36,603 nucleotides of DNA from Deltaproteobacteria bacterium (GTDB lineage Bacteria > Desulfobacterota > GWC2-55-46), in assembly GCA_016234405.1 (NCBI GenBank), contig JACRCC010000101.1:1-36603 (forward strand), given 5' to 3'. Of the stretch, positions 7,894 to 14,008 are shown piece after piece (the stretch's first letter is position 1; the number at the start of each line of letters is the position of its first letter). The notes beneath the pieces are model-generated. The model was not told where the DNA came from. It searched no databases and worked only from the letters and a program-made list of their open reading frames with translations. The translations under genes and the position numbers were made by a program.

Positions 7894-9870
7894 CTAAAGC
7901 GTTAAGTTCAAAGCGCGCAAAATAAAATTAACTACCCCGCCGACGAATACCGCAAACGGGAAGATAAAGGCCGTCATCCACAGCGCGGACTTCAACCCCC
8001 TTTCCTTTATCATCATAAAGAGGTTGGCCACGCACGGCACAAAAAGCGTTATGGTAACGAGGCTTACCACCGTTTGCGCGTGGTCGAGTTTGCCCTGCTG
8101 CTGCAGAGCAAGAAGTCCGGCGGCCCCGTAATCCCTCCTTAAAAATCCGACTATGAATGCCTGAGTCGCCTCGATGGGCAGACCTAAAAAACCCTTTATG
8201 AGAGGCGCGGTAACCGCCTCAAGATAATAAAGCGCATGAGTCTTGTCGAGCGCAAAAAGGGTCAGGGTGCCGAGGATAAAAAGCGGCACCGCCTCCTTCA
8301 GATACCACTGCACCCTAACGAGGGTCTTTAAAACGATGTTGGAGAGCTGCGGCATCCGTATCGGAGGTATCTCAAGTATAAAGTCCGACGCCTCTCCCTG
8401 AACGACCTTTGACGCGAGAAAACCAACGATGAACATGACGGCGACCACGACCGTTGCCCAGACGACGGTCGCCGACAGGGATAAGCTGCCGAGCATACCG
8501 AGTATCACGCCAAGCTGCGCCGAGCACGGCACACCGAGGGCAAGAAGGAGCGTTACAATCATCCGTTCTTTTTTGGTTTCGAGTATGCGAGTGGTCATCG
8601 TGGCCATCGTGTCGCAGCCGAGGCCCAAGACCATCGGAAGGACAGCCTTACCGTTTAAGCCCATGAGTTTAAAAATCCTGTCCACCATGACGGCGAGACG
8701 GGGAAGATACCCGGAGTCCTCCAAAAAACTGAAGAATATAAAGAAAAAACCGACCACCGGCAAGATGATGGCGATGGCGTAGGTCAAGGCCATTGTAACG
8801 ATGCCGTATTGCCCCACGATGAGGTCGTGTATCAGGCCAGAGGGAAAAATGAGTTCAACGACTCGCGTAGCCCACGGGTTCAAGTATTTTCCGAATACGA
8901 TATTCTGGAGTATGTCCACGCTCACGCCCGCGCCCAATACGCCCACGAACTCATACATTAAATAAAGAACGGCAAGCAATATTGGCCAACCCCAGACAGG
9001 GTGCATGGTAACGGAACCGATGAAGGACGCGGCGCGGCCCTTTGAATTTCCCTCCTTGCTGACGGACTTTTGAAGAAGGGCGTCAACCGCCTTGAGCCTC
9101 CACTTATTGATGAGATAACCGAGAGGCTCGCCGAACTTGGACTGCACGCTTAAAATTATTTCACCCGTTTTTTTCAAGGCCGCAGCGTCGAGCCTCGAAG
9201 AGAACCATGCCCTGATGGTTGTATCTCCACAAAGCGCCATTACCGCTAAAGACCGCGCGAAAATCCGCGCTTGAGGCAATAGCTTTATTATCTCCCCAAT
9301 GCCGTCTTCAATGGCGGCATGATAACGGATTTGATATTGAGATATGCGCGGGCGGATGAGTGAGTCCTTGAGCTTATCGAGGTTCCATCCCTGAGTGGCT
9401 ATGGTCGGGACGCATTCGACGCCAATGGCGTCCGAGAGCCATGCCGCGTCTATCTTGATTCCCCTCTCGCCCGCCTCGTCGTACATGTTGAGCGCCAAGG
9501 TCAGGGGCAGACCCATCTCGATGAGCTGCAGGGTTATAAGGAGGCTGCGTCTCAGGTTCTTTGCGTCCATTACCTGAACGGCGCAGAAAATATCATCGTT
9601 TAAAAGGATGTCTCGCGTAACCCGCTCGTCTTCGGACATGGGCACAAGGGAGTTGACGCCGGGCGTGTCTATGACGCCAAGCGTGTCCCCGCCGGCGCGC
9701 AAACTTCCGCGCGATACCTCAACGGTGGTGCCGGGGTAGTTGGATACGGTCGCATATCTGCCCGTGAGCGCGCCGAAGACGACGCTTTTACCGACGTTGG
9801 GATTTCCCACGAGCGCGATGGTGCGCCGCGCCTTATCTCTATCAGGGGTGCGTTTGCCGTGATGCATCAC
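7894..9870 (-). CDS. feoB: Ferrous iron transport protein B
   Basis: Inner-membrane Fe(II) importer with an N-terminal G domain, 658 residues, on the short side for FeoB. G1 is GNPNVGKS (22-29), G3 is DTPG (68-71), and G4 is the NMYD motif near 128-131; the SNYPGTTV switch is at 43-50. A GDI-like helical region follows, then from about residue 290 the membrane domain with two Gate-like repeats carrying the family motifs GCDTMATM and VPCSAQLGV, and later VPCVANLF. The start is GTG at 9870 followed by ATG at 9867; no Shine-Dalgarno sequence exists, because a Fur box and the promoter occupy that place. It is followed directly by the DtxR/FeoA gene. Regulation by Fur is strongly suggested by the operator. 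Confidence 0.95.
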   Translation of the reverse strand: MMHHGKRTPDRDKARRTIALVGNPNVGKSVVFGALTGRYATVSNYPGTTVEVSRGSLRAGGDTLGVIDTPGVNSLVPMSEDERVTRDILLNDDIFCAVQVMDAKNLRRSLLITLQLIEMGLPLTLALNMYDEAGERGIKIDAAWLSDAIGVECVPTIATQGWNLDKLKDSLIRPRISQYQIRYHAAIEDGIGEIIKLLPQARIFARSLAVMALCGDTTIRAWFSSRLDAAALKKTGEIILSVQSKFGEPLGYLINKWRLKAVDALLQKSVSKEGNSKGRAASFIGSVTMHPVWGWPILLAVLYLMYEFVGVLGAGVSVDILQNIVFGKYLNPWATRVVELIFPSGLIHDLIVGQYGIVTMALTYAIAIILPVVGFFFIFFSFLEDSGYLPRLAVMVDRIFKLMGLNGKAVLPMVLGLGCDTMATMTTRILETKKERMIVTLLLALGVPCSAQLGVILGMLGSLSLSATVVWATVVVAVMFIVGFLASKVVQGEASDFILEIPPIRMPQLSNIVLKTLVRVQWYLKEAVPLFILGTLTLFALDKTHALYYLEAVTAPLIKGFLGLPIEATQAFIVGFLRRDYGAAGLLALQQQGKLDHAQTVVSLVTITLFVPCVANLFMMIKERGLKSALWMTAFIFPFAVFVGGVVNFILRALNLTL

Positions 9871-9873
9871 TAT

Positions 9874-9902
9874 ATGATAATAATAATCATTTTCAATTGC
9901 AA
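9874..9902 (-). promoter_or_regulatory. feoB promoter with overlapping Fur box
   Basis: GATAATAATAATCATTTTC at plus-strand 9876-9894 matches the 19-base classical Fur box (GATAATGATAATCATTATC) at 17 positions by my count. On the minus strand a promoter overlaps it: TTGCAA (9902-9897), 17 bases, TATCAT (9879-9874). The -10 ends 6 bases before the ATG at 9867, so transcription could begin at the start codon itself. A bound Fur dimer would cover the -10 element and spacer. Confidence 0.8.
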
Positions 9903-9938
9903 GGGAAATTTAAAGGTTATCGGTTATCCGTTAACCCG

Positions 9939-10370
9939 TCAGGCGCAATCCGGACAATACCCGTACAGTTCGAGCTTATGGTTGAGGACGGTGAACCCGT
10001 GTTTTTTCGCGCTCTCGGATTGGAGCTGCTCTATCTTTTGATTTTGAAACTCGACTATCTTAGAGCACTTGATGCAGATCAGGTGGTCGTGGTGGCCGTC
10101 TTCCGGGATATTTTCGTAGCGAGACTGACCGTCGCCGAATTGTCTGTCTATGGCAAGGCCGCATTCGTTCAGGAGCTTCATGGTGCGATAGACCGTCGCG
10201 TACCCTATGCTTGAATGTTTTTTCCTCACCTTGCCGAGGAGTTCCTCGAGGCTTATGTGCGTGGTGGTCTTGAAAAAGGTCTCGGCGATAAAATCCCTTT
10301 GGGTGGTGGACTTCATCCCCTTCGCGTCGAGATAGGCCTTGAGGGTTTCGTTTTTTTTGGAAAAGTTCAT
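9939..10370 (-). CDS. fur: Fur-family ferric uptake regulator
   Basis: A 143-residue Fur-family repressor. The N-terminal winged helix ends with the recognition region SSIGYATVYRTMKLL (about 53-67). The metal-binding and dimer domain has GHHDHLICIKCSKIVEF, giving the HHDH metal ligands and the first CxxC. A second CxxC, CPDC, closes the protein, so the structural zinc site looks complete. Length and layout fit Fur better than Zur or PerR, but sequence alone does not fix the metal. The gene lies just upstream of feoB on the same strand, with 68 bases between them that hold the Fur box, which supports an iron role. The zinc-type ABC genes nearby leave Zur as a weaker alternative. Start ATG at 10370 has no strong ribosome site. 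Confidence 0.88.
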   Translation of the reverse strand: MNFSKKNETLKAYLDAKGMKSTTQRDFIAETFFKTTTHISLEELLGKVRKKHSSIGYATVYRTMKLLNECGLAIDRQFGDGQSRYENIPEDGHHDHLICIKCSKIVEFQNQKIEQLQSESAKKHGFTVLNHKLELYGYCPDCA

Positions 10371-10449
10371 CTGCGCACCAAAGACGCCGGTCAGACGCGA
10401 GTCGCGTGTCAGCGGGGTTTTGCGGGTAGATTCTCGGCCTTGAATATAC

Positions 10450-10525
10450 TGGAGCGGGAGACGGGTCTCGAACCCGCGACCTCAACCTTGGCAAGGTTGC
10501 GCTCTACCAACTGAGCTACTCCCGC
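10450..10525 (-). tRNA. tRNA-Gly (GCC)
   Basis: A 76-base cloverleaf read on the minus strand. Acceptor stem GCGGGAG pairs with CTCCCGC; the D-arm contains AGCTCAGTTGGTAGAGC; the anticodon stem CAACC/GGTTG encloses TTGCCAA, giving anticodon GCC; the T-arm has GGTTCGAGACC. The 3' CCA is encoded (10452-10450). A TTGACA hexamer on the minus strand at 10571-10566 is a likely -35, but the matching -10 (around 10543-10549) is weak. Confidence 0.95.
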
Positions 10526-10578
10526 AATGCGAATGGTCTTGAGATTTATCATAACGGCAAAAACGTGTCAAGGGATTA

Positions 10579-10654
10579 TTCCACAGCGCCACTTTGCATC
10601 ACGAAAGCATGTCGTTTAATAAATCACACCGTGCAGCAAAGTGGCGCTGGGGAA
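10579..10654. repeat. Inverted repeat CAGCGCCACTTT family, copy 1
   Basis: CAGCGCCACTTTGC (10584-10597) is matched perfectly by GCAAAGTGGCGCTG (10636-10649). The match continues outward to TTCC/GGAA with one mismatch. The loop is about 38 bases. The same arm sequence forms a longer hairpin at 12964-13047, and a lone half is at 31975-31990. It sits between the tRNA gene and the ABC transporter, with no coding frame, so it looks like a small non-autonomous palindromic element. Confidence 0.7.
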
Positions 10655-10728
10655 AAAAACCCTTGACCGCGATTTCGGAATATAGGATATATTACAGGAT
10701 ACGGTTATTTCAACGGCATCGTCACACT

Positions 10729-11421
10729 ATGAAAAACATACTCGACGTTAAACACCTGCACATTGAATTCAACGGCGCGAGCATCCTCGAGGACATCAGT
10801 TTCAGCGTCGAGGAGGGGTCCGTGCTCGCCGTCATAGGGCCGAACGGCGCAGGCAAGACGATGCTCTTAAAATCCCTCATCGGCCTCATCCCCTGCAGGG
10901 GCGAAATAACGTGGAGGCGGGGCGTAAGGATTGGCTACGTGCCGCAGCGCATGGACATCGAGACCGACGTGCCTCTCACGGTAAACGAGTTTTTCAGCTT
11001 GAGAGGTTCCGAGGTTACCGGCGACAAGATAAAAAAAGCCCTCGACTCCGTCCAGTTGAACCCCAAGATATTGACCTCCGGTCTCGGAGAAATATCCGTC
11101 GGGCAGAGGCAGCGTGTGCTTGTCGCGTGGGCGGCTCTGGGCGAGCCGGACGTCCTCCTCTTCGACGAGCCGACGGCTGATATTGACATCACGGGACAGG
11201 AATCCATTTACAAGATGCTCTACAATCTCCAGAAGGAAAAAGGCCTTACCATGCTCATCGTATCCCACGACCTGAACGTCGTATATAAGCACGCGCAGAG
11301 CGTCCTTTGCCTCAACAGGAAAAACCTTTGTTACGGGCCGCCCCGGACAGTGCTCGATTCGGAGACGCTGCAGGGCCTTTACGGCGGAGACAAGGCGTTT
11401 TTTCAGCATAAACACGGATAA
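10729..11421 (+). CDS. znuC: Zinc/manganese-type ABC transporter ATP-binding protein
   Basis: A 231-residue ATPase of the metal-cation ABC family (ZnuC/MntB type) that powers import of zinc or manganese at the inner membrane. Walker A is GPNGAGKT, the Q-loop region is YVPQRMD, the signature is ISVGQRQRV, Walker B is LLFDEPTAD and the switch His is in IVSHDLNVV. A longer frame runs upstream to 10594, but it crosses the inverted repeat and has no ABC character, so I start at ATG 10729 (MKNILDVKH). No Shine-Dalgarno sequence is visible. The permease gene follows after 131 bases of repeats. No periplasmic binding protein gene (znuA) is next to it. The symbol is by family; zinc versus manganese cannot be decided here. 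Confidence 0.85.
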   Translation: MKNILDVKHLHIEFNGASILEDISFSVEEGSVLAVIGPNGAGKTMLLKSLIGLIPCRGEITWRRGVRIGYVPQRMDIETDVPLTVNEFFSLRGSEVTGDKIKKALDSVQLNPKILTSGLGEISVGQRQRVLVAWAALGEPDVLLFDEPTADIDITGQESIYKMLYNLQKEKGLTMLIVSHDLNVVYKHAQSVLCLNRKNLCYGPPRTVLDSETLQGLYGGDKAFFQHKHG

Positions 11422-11428
11422 AATAACC

Positions 11429-11450
11429 ACCCTGCAGCAAGCTGCAGGGT
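11429..11450. repeat. Perfect palindrome ACCCTGCAGC/GCTGCAGGGT
   Basis: Two 10-base arms with an AA centre, between the ABC ATPase and permease genes. As RNA it would form a tight hairpin. No T-run follows, so complete termination inside the operon is unlikely, though it could lower downstream expression. Confidence 0.6.
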
Positions 11451-11458
11451 ATCAAAAT

Positions 11459-11541
11459 TTCCCCTCCCTTGATGGGAGGGGAAAAAGGGGAGGGTGAAAA
11501 AATCCACCCCCACCTAACCTCCCCAATAAAGGGGAGGGACT
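11459..11541. repeat. CCCCTCCC/GGGAGGGG dispersed repeat, copy 1
   Basis: TTTCCCCTCCCTTGATGGGA and its mirror GGGAGGGG form one hairpin (11459-11482). A related one, CCTCCCCAATAAAGGGGAGG (11518-11537), follows after GGGGAGGGTG and CCCCCACC. The second half closely matches 18033-18076. It separates the two ABC genes and carries no frame. Confidence 0.6.
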
Positions 11542-11552
11542 GATAAACAAAA

Positions 11553-12326
11553 ATGCGAGAACTCATACTTCCCATGCTTGTCGCGGGTTTTGTCGCGGCG
11601 AGCGCAAGTCTTCTCGGCTCCTTCGCCATCTTGAAGCGGATGGCGCTTGTCGGAGACGCGCTCTCCCACGTGGCGCTTCCGGGCATGGCCATCGCGCTCC
11701 TCTTGAAGATAAACCCGTTTGCCGGGGCCATCGCCTTCCTCGGGACGGCGGTAATCGGCGTCTGGGCCGTGGAGTACAAGAGCTCGCTCTCCCTTGAAAC
11801 CGTCGTCGGAGTTTTTTTTACGGCCTCGCTCGCCGTCGGCGCGCTCGTCATGCCGGAACACGAACTTATTGAGGCGCTCTTCGGCAATATCACGGCGCTA
11901 ACGCCGCTTGAATCGGTCATATCCATCGCGCTTTCCATTTTCCTTATCGCGCTTCTTCTGGTAATATATAAAAAGCTCACACTGAGCATGGTGTCCACGG
12001 AGATGGCCCAGTCCATTGGGATACGGAATAAACGCCTTGATCTTATTTTCCTCTTGGGTTTTGCGCTCTCCGTGGCGCTGGGCATAAGGTTCGTAGGCGC
12101 GCTCCTTATGGGGTCGCTCGTGATAATACCGGCCGCGTCGGCCAAAAACACGGCGCGGAGCCTAAAATCCTTCATGGCGCAATCCGTGGTCTTCGGCGTG
12201 GCCGCCGCGACCGCGGGCATATATTTTTCGTCGCGTTACGCGCTGACGCCGGGGCCGGTATTTATACTTATAAGCGTTTTGATATTCATCACGACTTTAT
12301 TCGTCCGCCGAATGCGCGCCGTTTAG
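11553..12326 (+). CDS. znuB: Zinc/manganese-type ABC transporter permease
   Basis: A 257-residue polytopic inner-membrane protein of the ABC-3 (ZnuB/MntC) permease family. I count about seven to eight hydrophobic segments. Family features are GSFAILKRMALVGDALSHVALPG near residues 22-45 (the H-A-x-x-PG segment is characteristic), the long helix pair after it, and GIRFVGALLMGSLVIIPAASA near 185-205. It pairs with the ATPase at 10729 to form the membrane part of a metal importer. The gap between them holds two palindromic repeats and the nearest GGAGGG is 14 bases before the ATG, too far for a normal ribosome site. The binding protein must come from elsewhere. Confidence 0.87.
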   Translation: MRELILPMLVAGFVAASASLLGSFAILKRMALVGDALSHVALPGMAIALLLKINPFAGAIAFLGTAVIGVWAVEYKSSLSLETVVGVFFTASLAVGALVMPEHELIEALFGNITALTPLESVISIALSIFLIALLLVIYKKLTLSMVSTEMAQSIGIRNKRLDLIFLLGFALSVALGIRFVGALLMGSLVIIPAASAKNTARSLKSFMAQSVVFGVAAATAGIYFSSRYALTPGPVFILISVLIFITTLFVRRMRAV

Positions 12327-12370
12327 AAAAAACCGCGGCATAACGTTCCATAAACCAAAGGAGGTTTAAA

Positions 12371-12943
12371 ATGAACACGGTATTAAAAAAAAGCAGGGCT
12401 GTATGGATGTTTTTGGCCGTTGCAACGGCGTTCTTTTTTTCCGCTGCGCCGGTTGAGGCCAGAGGGGTTAAGGTGAATGTGACGGACGATCCGTCGTCCC
12501 ATTATTTCAGGGCCGCTGGAGCGGACTTCACGGGCTACGACGTGGCGGTTATAGATATTGAAGAGGTAAAGACCAATAACGATAAGGGGGTTGACGAGGT
12601 AAAATCCGCAGCCTACCAATCCCTTGAAACGTGGCTCAGGCAATCCGGGATGTTCAAAGAGGTAAAGGACAAAACCGAAAAATACACGGGCAAGGCTTTG
12701 ATAATCAAGGCCAAAGTGAGCGTCAACTGGGGCAGCCGCGCTGCAAGGGCCTTTGGCAGCTTCGGCGCCGGGTCAGCGCGGATCAACATCATCTATAACG
12801 TTTACGCAAAAGGCTCCGATAAGCTCCTTGCAAAGATGGACGCCGATGACGCGACAAGCCAGAACGTGGATGCCAGAGTGATGGTCAGCCGCGCAGCCGA
12901 GAAGTGGAACAAGGTCTTCATTGATAAGATACTCTATAAGTAA
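12371..12943 (+). CDS. Exported DUF4410-like protein
   Basis: A 190-residue exported protein. The start has a strong AAAGGAGG ribosome site 6 bases upstream. Residues 1-31 are a signal peptide ending in PVEARG. The mature protein has a beta strand segment DVAVIDIEEV, a helical SLETWLRQSGMFKEV, then SRAARAFGSFGAGSARINI. This last motif, a Gly-rich turn followed by alternating hydrophobic residues, recalls the GFGAGxA signature of DUF4410 proteins, many of which are lipoproteins; this one lacks a lipobox Cys. It probably acts in the periplasm or at the outer membrane. Function is unknown. It follows the ABC permease by 44 bases and may be transcribed with it, but the strong separate ribosome site does not prove either way. 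Confidence 0.72.
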   Translation: MNTVLKKSRAVWMFLAVATAFFFSAAPVEARGVKVNVTDDPSSHYFRAAGADFTGYDVAVIDIEEVKTNNDKGVDEVKSAAYQSLETWLRQSGMFKEVKDKTEKYTGKALIIKAKVSVNWGSRAARAFGSFGAGSARINIIYNVYAKGSDKLLAKMDADDATSQNVDARVMVSRAAEKWNKVFIDKILYK

Positions 12944-12963
12944 CGGTGGTAATGTTTTATGGC

Positions 12964-13047
12964 GCGGAGCGCCCAGCGCCACTTTCCGTTGTCGAGGTTG
13001 TGCAGGTTAATAAGACCAGCGCCGGAAAGTGGCGCTGGGCGCTCCGC
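12964..13047. repeat. Long inverted repeat CAGCGCCACTTT family, copy 2
   Basis: Perfect 25-base arms at 12964-12988 and 13023-13047 flank a 34-base loop. The inner part of each arm (CAGCGCCACTTT/AAAGTGGCGCTG) is shared with the element at 10579-10654; the outer part (GCGGAGCGCC) is not. There is no reading frame. The element ends 5 bases before the -35 hexamer of the MntA/HepT promoter, so it may insulate that pair from the upstream gene. Confidence 0.75.
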
Positions 13048-13052
13048 CTTGT

Positions 13053-13080
13053 TTGCAAAGCCTCCATGTGCTATTATCAT
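13053..13080 (+). promoter_or_regulatory. Putative promoter of the MntA/HepT pair
   Basis: TTGCAA (13053-13058), 16 bases, TATCAT (13075-13080). The -10 ends 4 bases before the ATG at 13085, so the transcript would be leaderless or would start inside the first codons. No Shine-Dalgarno sequence is present. The layout is close to that of the feoB promoter. Confidence 0.55.
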
Positions 13081-13084
13081 AATC

Positions 13085-13552
13085 ATGACAAAAGAGATAA
13101 ACGATATCGCGGCGAGATACGGATGCAGTTTTATCTATCTATTCGGTTCTCAGGCTGACGCCGGAGGGGAGTTTCTTGACGAGAAAACGATTTATGCGGA
13201 GACTTCAAGGGAATTACACTCTTCATCCGATCTTGACATAGCCGTTGCCTTCAATGAAATACCTTCCAAACCGGATGAAACGTCTGCAAACCTTTACAGG
13301 GATCTCTCCGAAATATTCGACCCGTTTACAGTGGACGTCGTGTTCATGCACGAGGTGGACTCGCTCTTTAACTACGAAATCATAAAGGGCCGCAGGATAT
13401 ACGCCAAAGACGAAGACGCAGCCGATGAGTTCGAAGATTCAATTGTCAAAAGGGCATCGGATCTTTATTTCAAGAAAAAAATCTATGACAATGAAGTCAT
13501 GGGGGCGATAGAAAATGGTTATTTCGCGTTTGAATACAGCCCGCGTCCTTGA
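13085..13552 (+). CDS. mntA: MntA-like nucleotidyltransferase antitoxin
   Basis: A 155-residue minimal nucleotidyltransferase of the MntA type. In known MntA/HepT systems this protein adds AMP to a tyrosine of the HepT toxin and silences it. The fold signature is present: FGSQ at about 19-22, SDLDIAV at about 48-54 for the first two metal-binding aspartates, and VDVVFM near 86-91 for the third. The spacing between GS and DLD is about 26 residues where most family members have about 10, so there is an insertion (roughly EFLDEKTIYAETSRELH). I start at ATG 13085 because the upstream frame crosses the inverted repeat. The end overlaps the hepT start by 38 bases, so translation is coupled. Confidence 0.82.
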   Translation: MTKEINDIAARYGCSFIYLFGSQADAGGEFLDEKTIYAETSRELHSSSDLDIAVAFNEIPSKPDETSANLYRDLSEIFDPFTVDVVFMHEVDSLFNYEIIKGRRIYAKDEDAADEFEDSIVKRASDLYFKKKIYDNEVMGAIENGYFAFEYSPRP

Positions 13553-13973
13553 CCTTGTCAGGTTCATAGAGTCTTGCATCGCGGAGTTGCGCCCTTTTTC
13601 GAGGATGACGGAGGAAGACTTTCTTTCGGATAAAAAGAACCCGCCCTTTGTCGAAAGTTATCTCAGACGGGCGTTGGAAGCGGTCTTTGACGCGGGCAGG
13701 TATATATTAGCTAAAACATCCGGCGCCAAAGAAGTCGAATATAAGGCCGTAGCAAAAGAACTCGGCAAAAAGGGAATTGTCACCGGGGAGATGTCGTCCG
13801 CCCTTTATCTGATGGCTGGATACAGGAACCGCATGGTTCATTTTTACAAGGAAGTTACGCCGGAGGAACTTCACCGGATTGTCGTCAATAACATAAACGG
13901 CCTTGAGAGGTTCAATAAAGAGACCGTCGCATTCATCAGAGAATATGAGAAGAGGGTAAAAGAAGGCCAATAA
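13515..13973 (+). CDS. hepT: HepT-like HEPN ribonuclease toxin
   Basis: A 152-residue, mostly helical HEPN protein of the HepT (DUF86) family. These are RNases that cut RNA and stop growth unless neutralised by MntA. The catalytic motif is RNRMVHFY at residues 104-111: Arg104, four residues, His109, then Tyr111. The RxxxxHxY form is exactly the one in which the tyrosine is the target of MntA modification, so the pair looks intact. The gene overlaps mntA by 38 bases in another frame. Family knowledge gives the mechanism; the motif is seen directly. Nothing suggests decay. Confidence 0.85.
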   Translation: MVISRLNTARVLDLVRFIESCIAELRPFSRMTEEDFLSDKKNPPFVESYLRRALEAVFDAGRYILAKTSGAKEVEYKAVAKELGKKGIVTGEMSSALYLMAGYRNRMVHFYKEVTPEELHRIVVNNINGLERFNKETVAFIREYEKRVKEGQ

Positions 13974-14008
13974 CAACGCCTTTTGAATTTAGCCGGCGCT
14001 GCATTCAT

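Noticed and set aside
10594-10728. The 45-residue N-terminal extension of the ABC ATPase frame.
   Set aside because: It is encoded largely by an inverted repeat and lacks ABC features; ATG 10729 gives a normal ATPase.
12959-13084. The upstream extension of the mntA frame.
   Set aside because: It crosses the 25-base inverted repeat and the promoter, so it is not coding.
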